NCBI GenBank assembly: GCA_046160725.1 | Contig: JBJXHB010000344.1 | Span: 1-6,287 of the forward strand | Direction of reading: 5' to 3' | DNA length: 6,287 nt | Source: JBJXHB01 sp046160725 | Lineage (GTDB): Bacteria; Pseudomonadota; Gammaproteobacteria; Burkholderiales; Burkholderiaceae_C | Shown: one piece after another, positions 1 to 6,287 of the stretch | Position numbering within the stretch: position 1 is the stretch's first letter | Layout of the letters: the number at the start of each line of letters is the position of its first letter | Translations under genes and position numbers: made by a program | Notes under the pieces: generated by a model | Told to the model about the DNA's origin: nothing | The model's input: the letters and a program-made list of their open reading frames with translations, nothing else | The model's database searches: none

Positions 1-1854
<1,854 letters not shown>

Positions 1855-1894
1855 CGGGGCCTGGCCTTTGAGGGGTGGGCAGTTGGCGGGGGGC

Positions 1895-2866
1895 TCATTC
1901 AACCACCTCGTTGGCCAGGATCATCACGCTCTGCGGCAACGTGAGGCCCAGCGCCCGCGCCGTCTTCAGGTTGACCGTCAGGCGGAAGGTGCTGGGCTCC
2001 TCGATCGGCATCCCGGCCGGCTTCTCGCCCTTCAGCACGCGGCCGACATAGTGCCCCGCGCGCCGGAACACATCGGCCAGGTCGGGGCCGTAGCTCATCA
2101 GGCCCCCGAGACGGGTGCCGTAGTCGGCGTCGTACATCGTCGGCAGGCGGTGTCTCAGCGCCGCCTCGGCATATTCCCGCTCCAGCCCGTTGCGGGTGCT
2201 GGTCAAGGTGGACAGCACGGCCTGTACCCGACCGGAAACCAATGTACGGAAGCCCGCCTCCACATCGCCTGGCCCGGCGATGTGGGCATACACCAGCGCA
2301 ATGCCGAGCTCACTTGCGGAGGCGTCCAACGCCTCGATCTCCTGCTTGCAGGCGTCGCGCATGGCGTCATCGATCACCACGCCCAAGCGCCTCAGGCCGG
2401 GCACCGCCTGCATCAGGATCTGCATGCGCTTGCCGGTCAGCTCCTTGTTCATCGTCGTCACGCCGGTGACGCGGGTACCGGGGCGGGCCAGCGACTTGAC
2501 GAACTCCAGCTTGACCGGGTCCAGGATGGTGGCGATGACGATCGGCGTGCGCCGGTCCGCATACCACGCAGCGGTGGCCATCGGCGTGGCGGCGGCGAGG
2601 AAGACGTCCACCTTCTCTTGCGCCAGCTCGCGCGCCAGCTGCCGAAAACGGCCCGGGTCGTTGTCGGCGGACCGCTGCAGAAGCACCAGGTTGCGCCCCT
2701 CCACGAAGCCCTGCTCGCGCAGGCCCGCCGCGAAGCCACGCTGCGAGACCTCGTAGTACGGCCCGTCGGTGCGCCACAGCAGCTCGCCCACGCGGGCCAT
2801 GCGCTCCTGGGCGGCGCAGGCGGCGCTCAACAGCGCCAGCAGGATCAGGGACGTCGGTCTGTGCAT
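1895..2866 (-). CDS. ABC-type substrate-binding protein, PF04392 (ABC_sub_bind/TrpX-like) family
   Basis: This 323-residue periplasmic protein has the usual length for the ABC_sub_bind family. Residues 1-20 form a signal peptide with a hydrophobic core (SLILLALLSAACAAQ). Cys16 sits in SAAC, which lacks the usual Leu/Val/Ile at -3, so a soluble protein cleaved after ACA is at least as likely as a lipoprotein. Family-typical segments follow: GFVEGRNLVLLQRSAD, a VDVFLAAATPMATAA strand-turn, PIVIATILDPV, LARPGTRVTGVTTMNKELTGKRMQIL, and a late SYGPDLADVFRRAGHYVGRVLKGEKPAGMPIEEP block. The frame extends upstream to ATG 2935, but GAGGAG six bases before ATG 2866, together with the signal peptide, decides the start at 2866. 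No permease or ATPase gene is present; the next gene downstream is the Cache histidine kinase. It may therefore act as a sensory binding protein rather than in import. The substrate cannot be read from sequence; family members have been linked to amino acids and other small solutes. Confidence 0.93.
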   Translation of the reverse strand: MHRPTSLILLALLSAACAAQERMARVGELLWRTDGPYYEVSQRGFAAGLREQGFVEGRNLVLLQRSADNDPGRFRQLARELAQEKVDVFLAAATPMATAAWYADRRTPIVIATILDPVKLEFVKSLARPGTRVTGVTTMNKELTGKRMQILMQAVPGLRRLGVVIDDAMRDACKQEIEALDASASELGIALVYAHIAGPGDVEAGFRTLVSGRVQAVLSTLTSTRNGLEREYAEAALRHRLPTMYDADYGTRLGGLMSYGPDLADVFRRAGHYVGRVLKGEKPAGMPIEEPSTFRLTVNLKTARALGLTLPQSVMILANEVVE

Positions 2867-2872
2867 CAAAGG

Positions 2873-2878
2873 CTCCTC
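2873..2878 (-). promoter_or_regulatory. Ribosome binding site deciding the start of the substrate-binding protein
   Basis: The minus strand reads GAGGAG followed by six bases (CCTTTG) and then ATG at 2866. This near-consensus Shine-Dalgarno site at ideal spacing favours the shorter start over the in-frame ATG at 2935, which would put 23 arginine-rich residues before the signal peptide. Confidence 0.85.
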
Positions 2879-3013
2879 ATTCGACCGGCGTCGGCCTGCA
2901 CCCGCTCGACCGCAGACGCCATGGCGGTGATGCATCTTCTTCGCTTCAAGCAGCGTATGACCTGGCGGGGTCGGGGTTGCCTGTCGTCGATTGCAGCAGG
3001 GGCCGGCTGCGCT

Positions 3014-3035
3014 GGATGTTCACAAATGAACATCC
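3014..3035. promoter_or_regulatory. Perfect 22-bp palindrome, candidate operator
   Basis: GGATGTTCA and its exact reverse complement TGAACATCC flank a four-base CAAA centre. The site is AT-rich compared with its surroundings and lies in the 286-base region between two divergent genes: 148 bases before the substrate-binding protein start and 118 bases before the 43-residue peptide start. Nine-base half-sites with a short centre are typical of a dimeric repressor site. On the minus strand a weak promoter-like pair, TGGACA (3044-3039) and GAACAT (3021-3016) with 17 bases between, would place the palindrome over the spacer and -10 box of a promoter for the substrate-binding protein gene. That promoter is speculative because the -10 match is poor. 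No T-run follows on either strand, so a terminator is unlikely. The regulator is not identifiable from the window. Confidence 0.6.
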
Positions 3036-3152
3036 GGTTGTCCACTGTGCCTATGGCGGCAGGCGGCATGGCGCACTGGTACCGGGCCGCCGACGGCCCC
3101 ACAGTCGTGACACGCCAGCCCGTCAGGGCCGGCGACATACAGGAGTGCAGAC

Positions 3153-3284
3153 ATGATGGATCTGACGACATGGCGGGTATGGCGAACCGATCCGAAGGCC
3201 TTGCTGGTCCGGGCGATCGGCAGGATGGGCCTTCTGGCCAGTGCGCTGCTGGTGTTGTCCGTCCTGGGCGCGTGGACGCGCTAG
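3153..3284 (+). CDS. 43-residue single-pass membrane peptide, function unknown
   Basis: The ATG at 3153 is preceded by AGGAG (3141-3145) with seven bases between, a strong ribosome binding site for such a short frame. The peptide has a basic, tryptophan-containing N-terminal half (MMDLTTWRVWRTDPKALLVR, with five Arg/Lys by residue 24). One hydrophobic segment follows at about 25-41 (MGLLASALLVLSVLGAW), and the peptide ends TR. The positive charge before the segment predicts an N-inside membrane orientation. It is transcribed divergently from the substrate-binding protein and converges on the second histidine kinase. The two stop codons overlap on CTAG: this gene's TAG is 3282-3284 and the kinase's is 3283-3281. 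No terminator separates them, so a transcript of this gene would run antisense into the 3' end of the kinase gene. I do not recognise a family. Possible roles include a small membrane regulator or a hydrophobic toxin-like peptide, but nothing in the sequence chooses between them. Confidence 0.6.
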   Translation: MMDLTTWRVWRTDPKALLVRAIGRMGLLASALLVLSVLGAWTR

Positions 3285-4657
3285 GCCGAGCCGAGGCTGA
3301 ACCAGAACGTGGCACCCCTCCCGGGCGACCCTTCGGCCCAGACACGACCGCCGTGGTGCTCGACGATGCGTTTGACGATCGACAGGCCGACCCCCGTGCC
3401 CTCGTAGGCCGCGCCGTGCAGCCGCTGGAAGGGCCGGAACAGGCCTTCGGCGGCTTGCGTGTCGAAGCCGATACCGCCGTCGCGCACGTAGAACTGCGGC
3501 CCGCCAGGTGCGGGCCGTGCGCCGACCCTGACCTCTGCCCCAGGCCGGCCATTGCTGAACTTCAACGCATTGCCGATCAGGTTGACAAACACCTGCCGCA
3601 GCAGTGCTGCGTCGGCATGCACCGAGCCCATCGGCTCCAGCTGCACCGGCACCGACTCGCGTGCCACATCGGGCAAGAGCGCCAGGGCCTGGCCGGCCAC
3701 AGCGGTGACGTCGACGGGCGCACGCTGCGGCACCGCATCCGTGGCCCGCGCCAGGGCCAGCAGCGCGTCGACCAGTTCGACAGAATGCAACGCTTGGTCC
3801 TCGATCACCGGTATCAGCTGCTGCAAGGTCCGCAGGTCACCGCGATCCATGGCCTCGGCCGCCAGACGCGACACGCCGGCGATGCCGCCCAGCGGCCCCC
3901 GCAGGTCGTGCGACACGCTGCGATTGAAGCTCTCCAGGCCGTCGATGGTCTCGCGCAACTCCGCTGTGCGCAGCGCCACCTTCTGCTCCAGCGAAGCATT
4001 GGCCGACTGCAGCGCCTGGCGGGCGTTCTCGCGCTCGGCCAGCGCCAGCGCAGCCCGGCGCTGTGCGCGCAGCACGCTGGTGGTCAGCAGCGTGGCACCC
4101 AGCATGGCAAACGGCACCACCCCGGCCGCCCCCAGCAGCGAAGGCGCGATCAGACCACCCAGGCCCGCCGCCACTGTGGCGGGATAGGCCAGCAAGGCCA
4201 GCACCATGATGCCGTGGCCGCTGTGCGGCTCGCGGCGCATCGCGCCCAGGAACAGGCCGGCCCAGCCGACGACGTACAGCGCCAGCACCACCAGGCCGAC
4301 CGCCCGGCTCATCCACCCGGCCAGTCCGATGCCGACGGCCACCACCGCCAACGCGATCGACGCGATGTTCAACCGGCGCGCCGTGGCAGCGGTCAGGCCG
4401 ACATAGTCGACCACGCCCGCGGTGATGAGCACGATCGCCACGACCGCGGACAGCGCCACGGCCGTGGCCGGCGGGGCTGCCATCTCGACCTGGACATGCC
4501 CCAGGAACATGAAGGCATACATCAGCGCGTTGGCCACGTAGCCAGCGCCCAGCAGCACCGCCCACTGCGCCTGCAGCGCACGCCAGACCAGGCCGAACAG
4601 AAGGGCCAGCAGCGCCTGCGACAGCAGGCCACACAGCGCAGCGGTTTGAAGCGTCAC
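3281..4657 (-). CDS. Orphan sensor histidine kinase with seven-segment membrane N-terminus
   Basis: The protein has 458 residues. About seven hydrophobic segments (roughly 3-26, 31-54, 64-88, 97-116, 119-140, 149-171 and 175-196) form an integral membrane sensor region with only short loops. A coiled-coil linker at about 197-245 leads to the HisKA H-box SVSHDLRGPLGGIAG with phosphoacceptor His250. The ATPase part is complete: N-box NLIGNALKFS (Asn359, Asn363), DGGIGFD (393-399), FRPFQRLHGA, and GTGVGLSIVKRIVEHHGG (420-437). The C-terminal end resembles phytochrome-type kinases. It should be active and sense a membrane or small hydrophobic signal; the signal is unknown. The start is GTG at 4657; it has no good ribosome binding site, but it places the first membrane segment right at the N-terminus, as expected. 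The DUF427 gene ends 56 bases upstream on the same strand, so co-transcription is possible. No response regulator or receiver domain adjoins it. Confidence 0.92.
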   Translation of the reverse strand: MTLQTAALCGLLSQALLALLFGLVWRALQAQWAVLLGAGYVANALMYAFMFLGHVQVEMAAPPATAVALSAVVAIVLITAGVVDYVGLTAATARRLNIASIALAVVAVGIGLAGWMSRAVGLVVLALYVVGWAGLFLGAMRREPHSGHGIMVLALLAYPATVAAGLGGLIAPSLLGAAGVVPFAMLGATLLTTSVLRAQRRAALALAERENARQALQSANASLEQKVALRTAELRETIDGLESFNRSVSHDLRGPLGGIAGVSRLAAEAMDRGDLRTLQQLIPVIEDQALHSVELVDALLALARATDAVPQRAPVDVTAVAGQALALLPDVARESVPVQLEPMGSVHADAALLRQVFVNLIGNALKFSNGRPGAEVRVGARPAPGGPQFYVRDGGIGFDTQAAEGLFRPFQRLHGAAYEGTGVGLSIVKRIVEHHGGRVWAEGSPGRGATFWFSLGSA

Positions 4658-4700
4658 GGTGTCGGGCTTCGGTTCACGGGTACCGCAGGACCGCGCAGCC

Positions 4701-4714
4701 GGCCCTGCAGGGCC
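4701..4714. repeat. 14-bp perfect palindrome at the end of the DUF427 gene
   Basis: The sequence GGCCCTGCAGGGCC is its own reverse complement. As RNA it would fold as a five-base GC stem with a TGCA loop. It begins at the last base of the DUF427 stop codon and lies in the 56-base gap before the second histidine kinase. No T-run follows, so it is not a complete intrinsic terminator. It could be a processing or attenuating hairpin between the two genes, or chance in GC-rich DNA. Confidence 0.4.
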
Positions 4715-4995
4715 TATTCGACGACCTGCACGCCCTTCCAGAACGCCATGCGGCCACGGATGCTGGCCGCCGCGTCGCTGGGCTCTGGGTAGTGCCAGAC
4801 CGCATCGGTGTTCAGCTCACCATCGACCATCAGGCTGTGATAGCGCGCCTCGCCCTTCCAGTGGCAGTGGGTGCGGTGGTTGCTGAAGGTCAGGTAGGCC
4901 GGGTTGACCGCTGCGGCCGGGAAATAGTGGTTGCCCTCGACGACGACGGTGTCGTCGCTCTCGGCAATGACGGTGCCCTTCCAGATCGCTTTCAT
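4714..4995 (-). CDS. DUF427 domain protein
   Basis: This is a compact 93-residue protein, the usual size of a single-domain DUF427 (PF04248) member. The family pattern runs through the whole length: MKAIWKGTVIAESDDTVVVE, GNHYFP, the HCHWKGEARYHSL segment, the VDGELNTDAVWHYPEPSDAA block, and a closing GRMAFWKGVQV. There is no signal peptide or membrane segment, so it is cytoplasmic. The start at ATG 4995 is set by AGGAG (5006-5002) six bases upstream; a longer frame from 5043 would add 16 residues unlike the family. The biochemical role of DUF427 is not established, and I assign none. It lies 56 bases before the orphan histidine kinase on the same strand, which permits co-transcription, but DUF427 genes occur in many contexts and a functional link is not shown. 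A strong terminator just upstream (5084-5122) implies that it has its own promoter; I see no convincing one in the roughly 90 bases available. Confidence 0.92.
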   Translation of the reverse strand: MKAIWKGTVIAESDDTVVVEGNHYFPAAAVNPAYLTFSNHRTHCHWKGEARYHSLMVDGELNTDAVWHYPEPSDAAASIRGRMAFWKGVQVVE

Positions 4996-5083
4996 CGCCT
5001 GCTCCTGCCAAGCCATCGCCGCCGGCACGCAACGCGCGCCCATCGCCGGCCGGACCCGGCGCAGTGTGCAACAGCATGGGCCC

Positions 5084-5122
5084 CAAAGAAAAGCCCGCGG
5101 AACCGGTCAGGGTGCCGCGGGC
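5084..5122 (-). terminator. Rho-independent terminator of the 50-residue peptide gene
   Basis: On the minus strand, GCCCGCGG (5122-5115) pairs perfectly with CCGCGGGC (5100-5093). After one A-G mismatch the stem continues with three further pairs around a six-base loop. It is followed at once by TTTTCTTTG (5092-5084). A GC-rich stem plus T-run is the standard intrinsic terminator. The T-run is on the minus-strand side only, so it stops transcripts from the peptide gene at 5355-5203, about 80 bases after its stop codon, and insulates the DUF427 gene downstream. Confidence 0.85.
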
Positions 5123-5128
5123 TGCGAA

Positions 5129-5144
5129 AGTCCCTTGGGGGACT
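5129..5144. repeat. Second hairpin just before the terminator
   Basis: AGTCCC and GGGACT form a perfect six-base inverted repeat around a four-base centre. On the minus strand it lies six bases before the terminator stem and is followed by TTTCGC. The short T-run makes it a weak terminator at best. It may help stabilise the 3' end of the short transcript. Confidence 0.45.
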
Positions 5145-5202
5145 GAGGAGGGTCAGACGGTACGGTCGCGGCAGCCGCTGGGCCGCCACGTGGGTGGCGC
5201 GG

Positions 5203-5355
5203 TCAGGCCTGTTGCGTGGCGGCCTGCTGCGCACGCGCCCAGTCGGCATGGGCATCGCCGCTGCTGAGCTGGTGCAGTCCCGCCAGCACGGACAGCGTGG
5301 TGACCAGGGCCAGGCTGAGGAAGGTGGCGCGGACGGCGGTGGTGGCGGTGTTCAT
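5203..5355 (-). CDS. 50-residue exported or membrane-anchored peptide, function unknown
   Basis: The ATG at 5355 follows AAAGGA (5367-5362) with six bases between, a good ribosome binding site. Residues 1-9 are polar with one Arg, residues about 10-27 are hydrophobic (ATFLSLALVTTLSVLAGL), and the tail HQLSSGDAHADWARAQQA is polar and rich in Ala and Gln. This layout fits either an N-in membrane anchor or a signal peptide with a very short mature part. The frame reads further upstream to 5544, but that part is composition-driven and lacks a ribosome binding site. The gene has its own terminator about 80 bases downstream, so it is a single-gene transcript, divergent from the PAP2 phosphatase with 170 bases between the starts. 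It resembles short hypothetical proteins I associate with Burkholderiales genomes, but I cannot name a family. Because a dedicated terminator and a ribosome binding site bracket it, I think it is a real gene. Confidence 0.7.
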   Translation of the reverse strand: MNTATTAVRATFLSLALVTTLSVLAGLHQLSSGDAHADWARAQQAATQQA

Positions 5356-5444
5356 GTCAGGTCCTTTCGGGGCTTGCAGCTCGGTGACAACGATGTGTCG
5401 ATGGCGGCAATGTAGGGACCGGCTCGTCAAGGCGCACGCCCATT

Positions 5445-5477
5445 GCGATGAAACGCACGCTGCGCGCGATGAAGCGC
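5445..5477 (+). repeat. Imperfect tandem direct repeat upstream of the phosphatase gene
   Basis: GCGATGAAACGC (5445-5456) and GCGATGAAGCGC (5466-5477) match at 11 of 12 bases and start 21 bases apart, close to two helical turns. They lie 49-81 bases before the phosphatase start. They could be paired regulator sites or part of a short upstream reading frame; chance is also possible. Confidence 0.35.
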
Positions 5478-5513
5478 CGCCCGGACGGACCAGCGGCCCC
5501 GGCACACCGATAG
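5448..5513 (+). other. Possible 21-codon upstream reading frame (leader) before the phosphatase
   Basis: ATG 5448 opens a 21-codon frame beginning MKRTLRAMKRRPDG that ends at TAG 5511-5513, only 12 bases before the phosphatase ATG and in the same frame. The peptide is strongly basic. There is no ribosome binding site at normal distance; the nearest AAGG is 15 bases away. The phosphatase ATG itself also lacks a recognisable ribosome binding site, so reinitiation after this frame is conceivable. The evidence is weak. Confidence 0.2.
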
Positions 5514-5525
5514 CATCGCGCCCCC

Positions 5526-6287
5526 ATGCCCTTGAGCACACCACTCCTGAGCGCCGAGCAATGGCGCTTCATCACCCGTCTCGGCGAGTCGCAGATCCTG
5601 CTGCCCGCCATGGCGGCGGTGTTGTTGTGGCTGTGGTTCGCGGCCGGCAGCCGCACGCTGGCCTGGCGCTGGTGGCTGGGCACCGCGCTGGCGGTGCTGG
5701 CCGTCACCGCCAGCAAGGTGGCCTTCTTCGGCTACGAGGTCGGCTACGCGCCGCTCAACTACACCGGCCCGTCCGGGCATGCGATGTTCGCCTGCGCGGT
5801 GCTGCCGGTGCTGGCGCTGCTGTGCACCAGCGGGCGGTCTCATGCAGCGGGCGCCTGGGCGCTTGCAGTCGGCGCCGCATGTGCAGCACTGGTGGCCTGG
5901 TCGCGCGTGCCGGTCGGTGCGCACTCGGCCAGCGAGGTCGTGGCCGGGGCCACGGCCGGCTATGCGGCGGCCCTGTTCGCGTTGCACCGTGCTCGGTCCC
6001 GCGGCCATCTGCCGCGGCAACGAATCCCGCTGTGGATGCCCCTGGCGGTGGCGGCCTGGCTGGCGCTCACGCCGTCGCACGCACCGCCGTCGCCGACCCA
6101 TGGCTGGGTGGTGGAGCTGTCGCTGGCGGTGTCGGGACGGGACCAGCCCTACTCCCGGCGCGAGATGCGCGCGCGCTACAAGTTGCAGCTGCGCCAGGAG
6201 GCCGCGGCGCTGGCCGCCGCCCAGCGCGCCGCCGCGTCGGCCGCCGTTGAACCGGGCCCGGCCGGACGCGCGTGCGGCCCCGCGCGC
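5526..6287 (+). CDS. PAP2-family membrane phosphatase (partial, C-terminus off the right edge)
   Basis: The frame is open from ATG 5526 to the window end: 254 codons with no stop. An in-frame TAG at 5511-5513 makes this the first possible ATG. Six hydrophobic segments are visible (about 24-40, 49-69, 86-101, 107-126, 136-154 and 169-183). The phosphatase motifs are GPSGHAMF (81-88, with His85) and SRVPVGAHSASEV (126-138, with Arg127 and His133). Family members remove phosphate from lipid phosphates or undecaprenyl pyrophosphate at the membrane. Lys64 in SKVAFFG probably represents motif 1, but the usual Arg-Pro is absent. The acidic residue of motif 3, normally Asp, is Glu137. After the last segment comes a charged, alanine-rich cytoplasmic or periplasmic tail (SGRDQPYSRREMRARYKLQL, then Ala-rich). 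Substrate and pathway cannot be told. The start has no clear ribosome binding site; it is divergent from the 50-residue peptide gene. Confidence 0.85.
   Translation, partial: MPLSTPLLSAEQWRFITRLGESQILLPAMAAVLLWLWFAAGSRTLAWRWWLGTALAVLAVTASKVAFFGYEVGYAPLNYTGPSGHAMFACAVLPVLALLCTSGRSHAAGAWALAVGAACAALVAWSRVPVGAHSASEVVAGATAGYAAALFALHRARSRGHLPRQRIPLWMPLAVAAWLALTPSHAPPSPTHGWVVELSLAVSGRDQPYSRREMRARYKLQLRQEAAALAAAQRAAASAAVEPGPAGRACGPAR

Noticed and set aside
1855..1894. Possible terminator between the binding-protein gene and the first kinase
   Set aside because: No stable stem followed by a T-run is present in the 40-base gap, which fits co-transcription.
2867..2935. Longer N-terminus for the substrate-binding protein from ATG 2935
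   Set aside because: It would place 23 Arg-rich residues before a clear signal peptide. The internal ATG at 2866 has an excellent ribosome binding site.
3084..3099. GGGCCG / CGGCCC inverted repeat upstream of the 43-residue peptide
   Set aside because: It has only six GC pairs and no T-run, and it is common in DNA of this composition; nothing ties it to a terminator or riboswitch.
4792..5415. A 207-codon plus-strand frame antisense to DUF427 and the 50-residue peptide gene
   Set aside because: It has no ribosome binding site and no domain, and it crosses the intrinsic terminator and two minus-strand genes that are well supported.
5402..5430. TTGACG (5430-5425, minus) as a -35 box for the 50-residue peptide
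   Set aside because: The bases at 16-18 spacing do not resemble a -10 box, and the nearby TACATT is only 10 bases away. No promoter is called.
5216..6250. A 344-codon plus-strand frame over the phosphatase
   Set aside because: The phosphatase frame carries the PSGH and SR-x5-H motifs and membrane segments; this overlapping frame is Arg- and Gly-rich without motifs.

Overview
The window is very GC-rich, and most third codon positions are G or C. It looks like chromosomal DNA from a betaproteobacterium of the order Burkholderiales (Rubrivivax/Leptothrix/Ideonella-like). That placement is inferred from composition and from the protein families: a PF04392-type ABC substrate-binding protein beside a Cache/HAMP/GAF histidine kinase, a DUF427 protein, and short exported peptides. 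I saw no rRNA or tRNA gene, insertion sequence, phage gene or CRISPR array.

Layout, left to right. Bases 1-2866 (minus strand) hold a two-gene signalling unit. A periplasmic substrate-binding protein (1895-2866) is followed 40 bases downstream by a membrane histidine kinase that runs off the left edge (1-1854). No permease or ATPase gene lies between or beside them. Bases 2867-3152 form a divergent intergenic region with a perfect 22-bp palindrome (3014-3035), the best operator candidate in the window. Bases 3153-3284 (plus) encode a 43-residue single-pass membrane peptide with a good ribosome binding site. Its stop codon overlaps, on a CTAG palindrome, the stop of the oppositely oriented second histidine kinase (3281-4657, minus), which has seven membrane segments. 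Upstream of that kinase on the same strand is a DUF427 gene (4714-4995). Next on the minus strand come a strong intrinsic terminator (about 5084-5122) and the 50-residue exported-peptide gene it serves (5203-5355). Divergent from that, a PAP2-family membrane phosphatase (5526-6287, plus) runs off the right edge.

How the genes may work together. The left pair suggests a sensory unit in which a periplasmic binding protein supplies or senses a ligand for the kinase; this is inference from adjacency. The second kinase lacks a neighbouring response regulator, so it is an orphan within this window. DUF427, the two small peptides and the phosphatase have no evident shared pathway.

Nothing here is clearly a new defence or mobile system. 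The items most worth a second look are the transporter-less binding-protein/kinase pair, its palindromic operator candidate, and the two short membrane or exported peptides. Very long open frames on the opposite strands (for example 1637-4792 plus) are composition artefacts and are not annotated as genes.
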